Assembly (NCBI GenBank): GCA_963575745.1
Contig: CAUYUJ010006513.1
Coordinates: 414,408-478,407, forward strand
From: Prorocentrum cordatum
Lineage: Eukaryota; Sar; Dinophyceae; Prorocentrales; Prorocentraceae
Length of the DNA stretch: 64,000 bases
Reading direction: 5' to 3'
How positions within the stretch are numbered: position 1 is the first letter of the stretch; every line of letters begins with the position of its first letter. Under the pieces are notes generated by a model. It was not told the DNA's origin. It did no database searches and was given only the letters and a program-made list of their open reading frames with translations. This document shows, one piece after another, positions 21,638-32,392 of this stretch. Both the position numbers and the translations under genes were made by a program.

Positions 21638-22185
21638 CGTCTGGCGTTGGAAAGATAGCGTGCGACGCCGATGTGGACCTTCGAAGAGCTCGCGATCCCT
21701 GCGAGGCGATCCCCCCGCAGGGGCCCCCCCTCTGCGCACGCCATCCCCCTGCCCAGGGCAGCTTCGGTGCTCGTGATCCCCGAGAGGGGGGAGGACCGCG
21801 CGTGACAAGCGGGCTCGCAGCGCCACATCGCACGCTGTCTGTCCAGCGCCAACACTAGCATGTTGATATGGGGAGGGCGGGAATGGGTGGGGCCCGCTGA
21901 CTCGTTCGGCCCGGGCAACTTGACGCCTAATTACTTCCACTGCTCCGCCTCGTCCTCCTGCGATTCCTCCGCTGCCTCCTCGGACTCTGGCGGCTCCTCC
22001 TTCCCCTCCTCATCCTTCGCCGTCGCTTCCTAGCCCACCGGCCAACAGGCTTACCGTCCCGACTGGCGCTTCCTGCAGCCTCATTCAATGGCTCGCGCCC
22101 TCGGTTCCTGGTAGATGTGTCCTCCTGCGATGAAACGCCGAACGTGCCAGCTGCGGGGAAAGGGCTTACGCCCGCAGGTCGGTGA
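21638..22185. other. Unassigned GC-rich DNA
   Basis: Open on several frames with Ala/Arg/Gly-rich translations. No recognised domain. Confidence 0.35.
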
Positions 22186-22189
22186 GGGG

Positions 22190-22514
22190 AGGGTGAAGAA
22201 GAAGAAGAAGGAGAAGAGGGGGGAGAGGAAAATGACGAGGAGGGAGAGGGGAAGGAAGAGGAGGAGGAGGAGGAGAAAGAAAAGAATGAGGAGAAGGAGG
22301 GGGAGGAGAAGGGAGATGGAGAGGAGGGAATAGAGGATGAGGAGTAGTAGGAGAATAAGGGCAAAGAGGGGAAGGGGCAGAAGAAGGAGGAGGAGCAGCA
22401 GCAGAAGGATGAGCAGCAGCAGGAGGGGAAACAGAACGACGACGACGACGACGACGACGACAACAGCGGCGAAGGCGACGCCGACGGCGATGGTGACGAC
22501 GACAGCGACGACAA

Positions 22515-22545
<31 letters not shown>

Positions 22546-22553
22546 CGAGGACA

Positions 22554-22588
<35 letters not shown>

Positions 22589-22674
22589 GACGAGGACGCG
22601 GACGTGGACGAGGACGTGGACGAGGACGAGGACGGACGGAGTGACGGACGGACGGACGGACGGACGGACGGACG

Positions 22675-22706
<32 letters not shown>

Positions 22707-22935
22707 CACGGCTCTGCGCACCCGGAGCGCCCCGAGCCCGATGCACGCAGCCAGCAGGCCAGCCAGCGCCACGGCGTGCGGCGCGCCCGCCAGTGGCCCT
22801 CTCGGGAGAGGGAGGGGAGGGCGGGCGCCAGCGAGAAGGCGAGGCCTGAGGAGGAGGAGGAGGAGGAGGAGGAGGAGGAGGAGGAGGAGGAAGAGGGGGA
22901 GGAGGAGGAGGGGGAGAAGGAGGGGGATTCCAGCG
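22190..22935. repeat. GGA, GAC and GGAC microsatellites
   Basis: GGA-type tract (22190-22430), GAC tract (22436-22620), a clean GACG tetramer run (about 22638-22678), more GAC, a 110-bp GC-rich gap, then GGA again (22850-22925), which abuts the 3' end of LINE C. Confidence 0.92.
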
Positions 22936-22989
22936 ATTCCAGAATTCGGGGGACTCACGAGTGCAAGCTCGGGCCCTCGATCAGAACAG

Positions 22990-25140
22990 TCAAGGAGCGG
23001 GGAAGGCCATGCCATACTTGGGAGGCTTGCCTTCGGCTAGCCGCTCAAGGTTGCGCCTGCCAGTGGCGGACAGAGGCGCGCCAGTCTCAGGGCACGCGGG
23101 TGGGCAGGGCTTGGCCAACTTCTGAACAACGTTGGCGGCAAAGTACCCACAGCACCGACAATACAAAATTCCTTTGAATTCAGCCAAGACGTGCGTCGGA
23201 TGCGCACGCGGGAAACAGGGATGTCCGATCGGGTTGCCCTGGGACGCGGGGCCAGGGGAAGCCGAAGGGTCCAACCTGCCAGACGACGAGGACCCCAACA
23301 CCAGCGCTCCAGGGCACTGGCTAGGCCAGAATTTGGCCAGCTCCCCTCGGACGGCAGGAAATCTACACAGACAACGCGAGCACTTAAAGGATCCAGCAAC
23401 TTTACACACATCATGGCCCTGCTCACGCAATCTCGCCTTGCGGAGGTTGCTCGAACTGGGGCCTCGCTCTTTGTGGTGCTCTCTACCTAGACGGTCCTCA
23501 CGAGTCCTCGGGCACATGAGCGAAACATGCCTGGAGACAGCGAGGAGTCGCTTAACTACACGTAAACAATTTTCATATACGTTATAGATTTCCCTGACCT
23601 TCTCAACAGGCAGGGCCCCCCACTTGGCAGCTTCCCCCGCAAAGTGATCGGCAACGCCATTGGCGACTAATCCTTGGGGGGTCAGGCGGTGGGCGGCGAC
23701 CTGCTTGAAGGTGGGGTGGCTCTTGCACCAGTGAACGTCCAGCTTGCCTTCTCTGTTGCCAAGCTGGTCCCAGACCTGCTGCCACAGGTCCAACATGCAC
23801 GAGTGATCAACTTCGACATCCTTCCGAGCAAAAGCACGAGCGACAGGCAGAAAGTCGGTGTACAACACTGCATCACCGACGACATAACGCAACAGCTGGA
23901 CCACAGCATACAATTCGGCACGGGGAGAGTTTTGCTCAGCTCCAGGGAGGGTTCCACACAACACGCCTGACACCTGGAGGGTCCCTGGTTGAAGGTGAAC
24001 AACAGACCACCCACATCTCCTCAACCTCCAATCCTTCGTATGTTCTCCTCCAGACGCGTCACTCCCGAATATACCCCCATGAATCGGTACACCTTCACGA
24101 AGCGCCTCGTGAAAGGATCCCCAGGCCCAAACCTTAGCTTCGACATGAGGCAACACACCAACCGTCCAACCCAGGGGAACCAAGCCACGAGTCCAGAAAC
24201 ACTCCGATTCAGGAACACCAACAAGGGAATCTTCATACATATGGTTAGTGAGGTGTATGTGGTCATCATCAATATTCACATTATCTTGACAGCCCCAGTA
24301 TCTGTGCCAAGGTGTCTCCTGACGAACTCCACAGCGAGGGCATACACCATTGCTGAGGTAGCCGCTGTCCTTGAGGCGCTGCTCTGGCCACTGGCCGCCA
24401 GAGACAAGGTGGTTCAAAATAGCAACGCCGTCGAGGTCGCCTTGCCGAGACAGCGAATTCCGCAGCCTACGCAACATAGTAAAATCGACGCCTTCATGCA
24501 GACCCTGTCCCCCATACGCCTTAGATGCTTGGACCCAAAGCATACTACCCACTTGTTTTTCAACCGTCTTCCACAAAAAGTACGGGAAACCACGTCGGTC
24601 AACATGGAGGGTAACATCAGGGAATCTCCACGTGCAGGGCTCCAGCGGGTTCCCATTGAGCTCCAAGACACACATGATGACAGACGCGATGGGTCCCCGC
24701 ACATGACGCCAACGGTGAACAGGGGGGACACTTCGCAGCTTAGCTAACAACTTGGGCCGCACTTTGTTCACACTACAAACTTGGCTAGGGTCGAGGACAC
24801 GGTAGGTTCGGCGCCATTCCAAAAGATGTTCAAATCGAATCTTATACGCTGGGTCATCATACATAGCATGATCAAGAGCAAGGAGGGTAGTGGTACAACA
24901 GCCTGCATGCCATCGTCCTGTCGCTTTAGCAGCCTGGGCACGGAGAGCACGCATGCGCGAGGGCGGAGTGCCGAGGACTTGATGGCTCCATGTGCCAACA
25001 GCGACCACTCCTGGCTTAAACAACTTGCGAGCACGACGATTGACATGAGACAGAAACGTGAGCCTCTTACTGCGAAGCCTAGCTTCTTCCTTGCGCTGAG
25101 TCATTTTCCATCGTCCTCCTCCTCCCCGCCGTGGTCCCAA
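22990..25140 (-). CDS. LINE C RT C-terminus, RNase H and zinc-ribbon frame
   Basis: Continues ORF2 in a frame shifted by +1; the switch point is the GGAGGAGGACG run near 25110. It probably encodes the end of the polyprotein rather than a separate product. Contents: RT thumb, CPRCGVRQETPWHRYWGC zinc-binding segment (about 24300-24345), RNase H with FGSDASGGEH (about 24050), SPRAELYAVVQLL, LYTDFLPV and HWCKSHPT with NGVADHFAG (about 23650-23740). The four acidic RNase H residues appear intact. The C-terminus holds CSRC and, after HPTHVLAEFKGILY, CRCCGYF with a distal Cys, probably a zinc ribbon for target or RNA binding. LINE E has the same C-terminal pattern. Confidence 0.85.
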   Translation of the reverse strand: MGPRRGGGGRWKMTQRKEEARLRSKRLTFLSHVNRRARKLFKPGVVAVGTWSHQVLGTPPSRMRALRAQAAKATGRWHAGCCTTTLLALDHAMYDDPAYKIRFEHLLEWRRTYRVLDPSQVCSVNKVRPKLLAKLRSVPPVHRWRHVRGPIASVIMCVLELNGNPLEPCTWRFPDVTLHVDRRGFPYFLWKTVEKQVGSMLWVQASKAYGGQGLHEGVDFTMLRRLRNSLSRQGDLDGVAILNHLVSGGQWPEQRLKDSGYLSNGVCPRCGVRQETPWHRYWGCQDNVNIDDDHIHLTNHMYEDSLVGVPESECFWTRGLVPLGWTVGVLPHVEAKVWAWGSFHEALREGVPIHGGIFGSDASGGEHTKDWRLRRCGWSVVHLQPGTLQVSGVLCGTLPGAEQNSPRAELYAVVQLLRYVVGDAVLYTDFLPVARAFARKDVEVDHSCMLDLWQQVWDQLGNREGKLDVHWCKSHPTFKQVAAHRLTPQGLVANGVADHFAGEAAKWGALPVEKVREIYNVYENCLRVVKRLLAVSRHVSLMCPRTREDRLGREHHKERGPSSSNLRKARLREQGHDVCKVAGSFKCSRCLCRFPAVRGELAKFWPSQCPGALVLGSSSSGRLDPSASPGPASQGNPIGHPCFPRAHPTHVLAEFKGILYCRCCGYFAANVVQKLAKPCPPACPETGAPLSATGRRNLERLAEGKPPKYGMAFPAP

Positions 25141-27740
25141 CTCCCAAGTCCTTCACAGAATCAACAACTTTAAGCGGAATATTCAGCTCGTCACAGAGAG
25201 CCTGAAAGGGGCGACCAACCTGCCGAGAAGAGGCGACGACACACGACTTCGAAGAGATCTTACACCCACGGCGTTTCAAAACATCACAAAGTTCTCGCGC
25301 AGCTGGCACCAGTTTGGTAAGGATGTCCTGCACAGAGCCTTGGATGCACTGGGTAAGGTCGTCCACATACGCCGAGATTGGGACACGAGGGACACGACAG
25401 TGTGCCGCCTCCAAGATATCGTAGAGATAACACTTTATCCATGGTAGGGACTGGGAACATCCAGCTAAAATGGATTGGCCAGCCTGCATCACACCCGACA
25501 CCAGGGACTGGACCTCGAGGAGCCTGGGAGAGGTGTGGATCAGGAGGCCCAGGTAGAGGGGCAAGGAGGAGTAGTCGACAGCCTGAGCCAAGCCGATGAG
25601 CTTACTTGGGTCGATGGTGTCAAAAAATTTCTCCATATCCCAATGTCCAGAAACAGAAAACACTCCCTCCACCCGAGCACACTCGTGCAAAACTTCACGA
25701 AGCATGGCGGCCCGCAGGGCCGAGGAGTTCTTCACAGCCGCATCCCAGAAGGCGACGTGAGAATCGGTCCAGTCCTGGATTTTTTCCCCGCGGATTCGGG
25801 TATACAGTCGGTAGAGGGTGGGGCACTTAGTGATGGGTCTTTCAGACGTGGGCGTTTTGGGCAGGAGGGTGACCAAACAAAGGTAGACCTGCTGGGGAAA
25901 CTCAAGGGCATACTCGATGCCATTAAAAATGGTGGCCAGATGATCCAGGGCTTCACCAGGGAGCCGCATTAGATCACGAGGGGACCACCCGTCCACGCCA
26001 AGGGCCGTGTCGGCCGAGAAACACTTGCAAGCCGTGAGCACGTCTTGGCCTTCAATGCTGCGCGCCTCGAGAGACTCAAGCTCAGCGACAGGTCGGAGGC
26101 GCTGCATAGCATACTCGAGATCACAAACTTGCCTACTCGTAGGCGTCCACCAGGACGCCCAAAACTGCTCTCGATATCTCATCATCTCTTGGGGGGTCTG
26201 GGCAACGAAAGTGGGGGTAACAAACATCACAACCTCCTTCTTGGCGTCAGAACGCAACCAACGGTGGACCACTTTCGCTCCCCCCGCAAGTCCCTTGGAG
26301 AGCCAGGCCTGGATGCCGAGCCGATTAGCTTTCCGAGCTGCCGTCCACGCGCGGCGAAGGACTGGGACGAGAGCTTCCTGGATGACTTTGAGCTTCCTTG
26401 GGTCAGCTGGAATGTCTTGCAACCACCCTGTCCATACAGCAGCTTGCCGAGCATCGGCGAGGCCTTCAAGGTGTAGCCCCACCTCGTCACCGCGCGCTCG
26501 GAGGAGAGTCCTGAGAGCGGTGACCTGGGTGGTGCCTCCTCTCTTCAAGGCGACAGCAAACTCGTACAGGCGGGACGATATCAGCGCCCAAAAAGCCAGG
26601 CAGGGGTGGGAGAAACCTTGCTTCATCACTCCTCGTTTGGGAAGGGTCCGCTCCTGCACAACTACTGCTCTGCCCCTGCGCCCTCCCGGCGAAGGCCACG
26701 TGGAGAGGGAGCGGGAGCAAAACAGCATTTCCGCAGCAGTAGACCACTTTTGATAGGCTTCCGAGAGTCCTTGCGAGTGGAGGGGCCAGTGAAACTCGAG
26801 GAAGGCTCCACGGACTTCGCGAGGTATCTCCACAACTTGGTCACCAGCACGGTGGACAAAATCACTCCAATGCTGATCAGGCCCAGGGTGGGCCCCTATT
26901 GGAACTGGTCGATCACGTTTCATCACGGTGTCACGGAGAACCTCGAGCGACATCTGCACATGCAAACAGGCGTGCGTCTTAAAAGCGGAGCTCCAATCCG
27001 CGTCAATCGTCAGGTATGGGCGGATGTCCCGCGACACGACTGCATAATCAATCAGGCGGCCAGTGCCTTTGTCACATGTAAAGCCAGTATTGCGGGGGTC
27101 CACCGTGACGCCAGAGACAACCTCACAGAAACCACATTGGTGCAACTCGAGGGGCTCCATGTTGAAATCTCCCAAGAGGATCCACGGGCACTCAAGCACC
27201 CCCAGGAACTCAACCACTTCATGGAGACGATCGAGGTTTATACCTGAAGCTCCAATCCCAGAGACAAGATAAATAACTCCCAGAGCGAGCGTACAATGCT
27301 GCGTCTTCATTTCCAGGAAAAACCAACTCTGCCCCTGGCCCACGTTCTCGACCCCAGCTGGGAGACTACGCAGGAATTTCTTGCAGTAGACCGCCTTCTG
27401 CACGACAGCGCCGACACCACCGTGCCATCCTCCGCCAGGCGAAGGAAGAGCAGCTTGGAAGTGCGGGCGCCATCCCATAGATGAGCAGTCTCTCTTGGCG
27501 GCCTGTAGCTTGTCGGGTCCCTGATGGTGCTCGGCAAAGAGGAAAACGTCGACATCTTCCACAGCTCTGGCAAGTTCAGACTTGGCCAGTTCAGACCAGC
27601 TGGAAACGTTGCAGAACTTGACATCGATGGTCGAGCGTCCGTCAACCCTCTGCCCTCGCCGCCCCAGGGACTCGTCAAACCAACGACGCGCCTTGCACAA
27701 CTTGGGGGGCTGCCAGGTGGGCAAACGCATTAACCCACAT
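25079..27740 (-). CDS. LINE C ORF2: endonuclease and reverse transcriptase
   Basis: The frame is open from 28927, but the first 390 residues only shadow ORF1. Real coding begins near 27720 (WQPPKLCKARRWFDES), probably by frameshift or reinitiation. Endonuclease motifs in order: VKFCNVSSWS, FLFAEHHQG, LLGDFNMEP (about 27160-27180), RLIDYAVVS and THACLHV. RT motifs: ADTALGVDGWSP, LLPKTPTSERPI, WDMEKFFDTID (about 25610-25645), AGQSILAGCSQS in place of the usual motif B, and ISAYVDDLTQ with YVDD at 25369-25358. All three catalytic aspartates are present. The frame ends soon after SVKDLGVGTTAGRRR, where the protein should continue in the next frame. Confidence 0.85.
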
Positions 27741-28949
27741 ATCATTAGCATAAGTAGCCACCTTGAGCTTCTTATGCGCCTGGGCATGAAATTTGTTGAC
27801 CAGGAGGGTCTCCAACCTCTCGAGGTCCTCAGGCTTACATTGCTCCGCAGAACGCTTGCGAAGCTCAGATAGCTCCTGCCGATCAGCCTCGCCAAGAAGA
27901 TCATCATCGTCATCGACAGGAACAGCCTTATGTTCACCACCACCCTCACCGCTCGCATTGCCCATCGTCGCATCTGCACCCGCATCAGCGTCAGCTTCAC
28001 CAGGAGTAGACGAGGTGGGCGCCGCGGAATCAGGAGAGACCGAGCTGAGGACGTTGTGAGCAGCGAGCTGGGCAGTGCGAAGGTTGCACCATTCGCTGAA
28101 GGGGACCTTGGTGCTGTCGGCGAGCTTACGAAGGTCATCATCTCCCAAAGTGTGTAGCTTACCAAGAACTTCACGGGCATCTTCGGGTGCAGGACCTGGT
28201 CTAGGAACGCCAGGAGCGCCTCCATGTACACCACCAGGTAGGTCATCTGCACCAGCGGACGGGGCCCGCGCAGCGGCCTGAGCAGCTGCAGCAGCCTCCA
28301 TCTTCTGCTTCTTGAAAGCAGCTTCATCGAACCTGTCCTTCTTCTCCTTGGCGACGGTGTGGGCGGACTGGGCGACCTCGAGGTGTGCTGAGGCTTCGGC
28401 GAAGGCAGCCTCAGCCAACTTGACCTTCTCACGGGCCTTGAGCAAGGCCTCCTGACGTTCAGAGCGACTTTGCCAGGCCAGACGCTCAGCCTTGGCAGCC
28501 TCCTCCACGCCCTTCGCCAAGGCGGTCCGTTCTCCAGCCACCGCTGCGTCCAGCTGCGCATCGGACGGGACGTTTGGCGGTGGTGGAGGCGGTAGATGGT
28601 TCGCAAGCACGTCTCGTAAGCCAGGAAACTGGGCGACTGCAGCACTTGCTTGACCTGACAAGTCGAGAGGTTGTGAGTCGACCGCCGCACTCGACTCACC
28701 CGTAGTCTTATTGCGCATGACATATGATCCACTGCAACGGCTGCACGCAGTGTGACCATGAAAGAGGTACTCCCAGTGCCCGCACTTGCTGCAGACGGCG
28801 TAGGGGGAAGCCTCACCGTCACGGCGACGCTTGTGGACACGGCGACCAGCATCACGGCGCTGCTGATCACCTTTAGCACGCCAGGGAGGGGTACGCTCCG
28901 CTGAAGTCCACGTCCACGGCATGGCATGCACGCTCCGACAGGAGCTCAC
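27675..28949 (-). CDS. LINE C ORF1 (zinc ribbon plus coiled coil)
   Basis: 424 residues from the first ATG (28949); a second Met at residue 10 is equally possible. Residues about 52-75 hold a zinc-ribbon pair, CSKCGHW and CSRC. Residues about 135-225 are Ala/Glu/Lys-rich and heptad-like (EKVKLAEAAFAEASAHL), probably a coiled coil. The C-terminal third has an acidic DDDDD stretch. By family analogy it binds element RNA and packages it with ORF2. Its stop lies in the overlap with the next frame, one base out of register, after GCCCCCCAAG. Confidence 0.75.
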   Translation of the reverse strand: MSSCRSVHAMPWTWTSAERTPPWRAKGDQQRRDAGRRVHKRRRDGEASPYAVCSKCGHWEYLFHGHTACSRCSGSYVMRNKTTGESSAAVDSQPLDLSGQASAAVAQFPGLRDVLANHLPPPPPPNVPSDAQLDAAVAGERTALAKGVEEAAKAERLAWQSRSERQEALLKAREKVKLAEAAFAEASAHLEVAQSAHTVAKEKKDRFDEAAFKKQKMEAAAAAQAAARAPSAGADDLPGGVHGGAPGVPRPGPAPEDAREVLGKLHTLGDDDLRKLADSTKVPFSEWCNLRTAQLAAHNVLSSVSPDSAAPTSSTPGEADADAGADATMGNASGEGGGEHKAVPVDDDDDLLGEADRQELSELRKRSAEQCKPEDLERLETLLVNKFHAQAHKKLKVATYANDMWVNAFAHLAAPQVVQGASLV

Positions 28950-29079
28950 AGACTGAAAGGGTACCGAGATGGGCCGCCAGAAGCCCCTGCGGTACTGGCA
29001 AAAGAAGACGTCGAGCGCAAGCGCTCTGGCACTGCCGCGGACTAGCGGTATCCACTTGTTCCACTGTGGAACACAAAGC

Positions 29080-29100
29080 CTTGAGCCAAAATGGCTACGG
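29080..29100 (-). other. Relict spliced leader at the LINE C 5' end
   Basis: Twenty-one consecutive bases match the dinoflagellate leader in antisense, ending TTTTGGCTCAAG, and the LINE 5' UTR starts at once with GCTTTGTG. On the outer side the sequence changes directly to GGGGG and GGA repeat, so the leader is the element's first base. Confidence 0.93.
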
Positions 29101-30186
29101 GGGGGAGAAGGAGGGGGAGGAGGAGGAGGGAAGGAGGAGGGAAGAGGGGCGATGGAGGACGGGAGAGTGACGAGGGGGGAGGGACAAGCGAGGCGCGCGC
29201 CCGCGCCGAAGCTGAAATCTCACCCACCCCGCCCATCCCTTCCCATCGCGTTGTTTTCTTTGTACCCGTCGACGCGTGTCGTGGCGGACCTGGAACTCTA
29301 AAAAGGATCCCGTCGTATTATACGCAACCGGCAACAAGGGGACCTATGCTCGTTGGAGGATGGGGAGATGGCGCATGAAAAAATGAAAGGAGGGGAGAAG
29401 GAGGAGAAGCAGAGTAAACTGAAGAATCATCAGCGATGTTGCAACACACCCTGTCTCCCCAAGTCCCCTCCTCGAGGGCCCCACTTTGAAAGTGAACTGC
29501 CTTGCATTCTTTTGGCGCGCAATCAGGAACGCAGAAAGAACAATGATCATGCAGCTCAACAAGTTGCCCAGCAAGGTCCATTTTTCGAAAAAAGGCCGCC
29601 CCCCCCCCAGGGCTCTCGGGACCCCGCCGACTGCACGGGGCCACTCCACGCTCACGCTGGACTCAAGCTCGGCTATCACCGTCTGATCAGGACACCGATG
29701 ACCTCGTCAAAAGCGCACGGGCGCCCTCCCCCTGCCCGACACTGCATGGATAACCACGCCCAATCTGCAGAAGGACTTCGTTCACTACGGGGTCTCATCG
29801 GCCGCTCAGGCCTTGTTAGTCCAGGGAAGAGCCCACCCCCACCCCCCATGAGAAGAGCAGCTTCCGCGAGCGCCGCGCATGCCCCCCGAACAAGTCCGTT
29901 CTGCCCAAGTAGGCTCTAGTTCCAACCTGGGGCAAATGGGGGCTAATGCAATTGACCCGCTTGTCAGATCCATCTCACGCAGTCACGTAAGTCCGCCTGT
30001 CTTCCCCACTGGGACGCTTCTGGCAATTCTCTTCGCACCCACGTGCCGCATGCAATATGACTGATTATTCTGCGCACGCTGCGCGCGAACCATGGCACGC
30101 ACCGGACGTTGCATAGAAAGAGAAAAAAAACAGAGAGAGAGAGAGAAAGAGAAAAAAAAGAGGGGCATTGGGAGACCCTGCAAAAT
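29101..30186. other. GGA repeat, then unassigned DNA with a GA tract
   Basis: A GGA/GGGGA tract (29101-29145) abuts the LINE C leader. The rest is unassigned; an imperfect GAGAGA tract at about 30118-30160 lies just before LINE D. Confidence 0.5.
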
Positions 30187-30208
30187 CCGCAGGACATTGC
30201 GGTTCAAG
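30187..30208 (+). other. Degenerate relict spliced leader (LINE D)
   Basis: CCGCAGGACATT followed by GCGGTTCAAG matches the leader at about 16 of 21 positions with one inserted base. It is supported by the conserved LINE A-type 5' UTR that follows immediately. Confidence 0.7.
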
Positions 30209-30871
30209 GCTCAACGTTGTGAAGGGTATTAACGCCCCCGAGAATCAGCGACTAGCTTTGGGCCCTTCTGTAGCGATCGGCTCGATTGCTTGAGGCGCTC
30301 GCCCACGGTCCTTCGTCGCAACGATCCTCACGGGAGTCGCCCGACGCCGCGAGCCTCTTCTTGCCGCCCCCGCGCTTTGTTACTCTGTTTCCACTCAGAC
30401 ATGGCTGGCGACAAGAAAGAGAGGCGCTATGGTAATGTCAAGAAGTCTGGCAAGAGCGAGGGCGCACCTCGACGTCGGCGTCGTGCATGCACTGCATCGG
30501 GCGCGGAGTCCATCAACACCAGTCCGCCTCAGACGCCGCGCACCCCATTCCATGGCCAGTCTGATCGTCGCGCTGCTCGTCGGGTTCGCGCTGATGGCAT
30601 GACATGGCAGGCAGCAGCCTGGAGCGCGCCGATCGGACGCGCGCAGCAGCGGCGGCGTAGGTAGGTGCAGATGATCGTTCCAGGAGCTCGCACGGAGGAC
30701 CAGTGGTTGGCACCCCCGAGCCCCAGGCAGCACCACCTCTTCTTCATGGAGTACGTCAGAGAGCCCTAACTACATGTGCTGCAATGCAATATGTCTCTTT
30801 GCCACCAACCCCTCCTGCTGGTGGCGCGGGGCAGGTGCCTCAGGTGCTGGCCCATAGAAGCGGCCAGCGGA

Positions 30872-31790
30872 CGCGCAAATCGAGCGCGAGATCCAGGCTG
30901 AGGAATTTCGAAATTTCAAGCAGGTGTGCATCGGAGAGCTCACGAAGAGAGTGGCCGCGTCGATTGAAGCTGCGCTACCGCAGTCGATCGCCAGCAGTGC
31001 CGAGCCCCTGCTCAGAGGGATTTAGACGAGGATGGCCGCCCGTTTCGATTCGATCATGTCTCAGCTGCCCGCAACGGAGGAGAAGGTCAATCGCCTGGAA
31101 AGCAGCCAGACGGGCCTGGCTGCGAGATCGGAGCGTCTGGAGAAGGTCTTCGACTTGGCTCGGGCAGAGCCGCGCGTTCCAGTGGCGAGGTCGGCAGAGT
31201 GGGATCGTCCCAAGGACCACAGCATTTTCACGATCAGTGCGAAGGAAGCTACTTCGGTCTCAGCGTTGGCTGTCTCTATCCAGTTTTGGCTCGAGGCCTG
31301 CGACTTCGAGCTCGGGCGTAAGTGCAGGCTGAAGGGCCCCCAGCTGTCGAGGAACTTCGTGCTGCGCTTCGGCATCGGGGAGGGAGAGACCCGCCTCACA
31401 GCCGAGGCGCGCGTGCGCCACGCGCACGCCATGCTTCGTGACGGCCCAAGCAGCTGGAGGCGGTTTCGGACTTCTCTGCCTGGCGAACGCACGGTGGGGA
31501 TCTTCGTGGGTTTGGACAAGGACAAGCAGGCCATCGCGAGGGAGCGGGCGTGCAAGCAGCTCAAGACCGCCATCGCGAGCAACTTGGCCAGGGACGTGTT
31601 CGTGGACAGGGAGGCGGGGACGCCCTTCGCGCAATGGCAGCCCATCGCGAAGGTGGAGGTGCACCCCAGCGACCCTCCGCGTGTGCGCTGGAACTTGGCG
31701 AGCTTGGCGGACATTGGCCTGGATCGTGCTCAATTGGCGTCCGTTGCCGATCGCGTTTTCTCCAGAGTGCTGGTCCAGTGGAGTGCGTAA
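30872..31790 (+). pseudogene. LINE D ORF1 with an in-frame stop
   Basis: The frame reads AQIEREIQAEEFRNFKQVC, then continues to LLRGI, TAG at 31023-31025, then TRMAARFDSIMSQL to the stop at 31790. The downstream part from the ATG at 31032 is 252 residues. A heptad-rich segment (VNRLESSQTGLAARSERL) is followed by a domain co-linear with LINE A ORF1. Single-strand nucleic-acid binding is inferred from position only. Confidence 0.65.
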
Positions 31791-31805
31791 CACATTGCTT
31801 GGATC

Positions 31806-32302
31806 TTCTTCGGTGACATTTGCGACGTGGAACTGCCGTGCTCTCTGCCACTACCGTGCGGACGGGTGTGCACGTCGGCTCCAGGTACTGAGCGATCTCG
31901 TTGCCTCTCCCTCCTCTGCTTCCTCAACTGCGCTCGCCCCTCAGGAGACTCATGGCGGCGTCCCAGCTGTGCAGGAGGCGGCCCAGCGGACTGACCTATC
32001 GCACCAAATGCTTGCCTCCTGCGAGGAGGGCTCGCATGCTGGGGGGAGTCGCCACCCTCGTCCCCCCCTCATCTCAGGCTGCTCCTCTCTCGGTGTTCGA
32101 GCTTCAGGATGCGGGTGTCTGTGGCCGTGTGCTCGTTCTGGAGATCACGAACTTATCTTCAGGTTTCAGCCTCTGGCACTGGACTGTCCGCAACTTTGGT
32201 TTAAGTCTCGACGCTATCCGAGGGATTAGGTACCACATCAAGGCTCAGATCAAGGTGGTGCGTAGCGCTCTTCTTGAATTCGGTTTTCTCCTGCAGGGTG
32301 AC
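31806..32302 (+). pseudogene. LINE D endonuclease N-terminal remnant
   Basis: VTFATWNCRAL and a following QETHG give the first strand and catalytic Glu region. In another frame VRNFGLSLDAIRGI and LEFGFLLQGD give the middle and the first half of the GDxN motif. One frameshift lies between. Cut off by the AGG repeat shortly afterwards. Confidence 0.65.
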
Positions 32303-32392
32303 TCGAAGACCTGTGATGGTGATCGGGAATCTGGATCCTCCAGATACTCGGTCCGTGGCGGGCGCTCAGGAGATGGAGCCTGGCGCTCGATC

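Larger units (their letters stand above)
22936..29100 (-). mobile_element. LINE C: near-complete non-LTR retrotransposon capped by a spliced leader
   Basis: Minus-strand element of about 6.1 kb. Order: spliced leader (29100-29080), 5' UTR (29079-28950), ORF1 (28949-27675), endonuclease and RT frame (to 25079), RT end/RNase H/zinc-ribbon frame (to 22990), short 3' UTR, then a CTC-type microsatellite on the element strand. Endonuclease, RT and RNase H together fit the I/Ingi/R1-type group rather than RTE. Only two frame breaks were found, both +1 and both at short repeats, so it is young or recently active. Confidence 0.9.
30187..32392 (+). mobile_element. LINE D: truncated sister copy of LINE A
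   Basis: Plus-strand element. A degenerate leader (30187-30208) is followed by a 5' UTR that matches LINE A (AACGTTGTGAAGGG, GAGAATCAGCGA, TAGCTTTG). ORF1 may begin at the ATG at 30401 (MAGDKKERRYGNVKKSG), is frameshifted, and then has an in-frame TAG at 31023. The endonuclease runs from FATWNCRALC (about 31818) to FGFLLQGD (about 32302). At about 32392 sequence stops abruptly in pure AGG repeat. RT is absent. Dead. Confidence 0.78.

Noticed and set aside
27741-28927. N-terminal 390 residues of the open frame that includes LINE C ORF2
   Set aside because: They overlap ORF1 in another frame, where the zinc ribbon and coiled coil lie, and have shadow-like Ser/Arg composition.
15552-29100. Genomic spliced-leader RNA genes rather than relicts
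   Set aside because: A functional SL gene has a GT donor after the leader. Here the leader is followed by GC and then by LINE 5' UTR.
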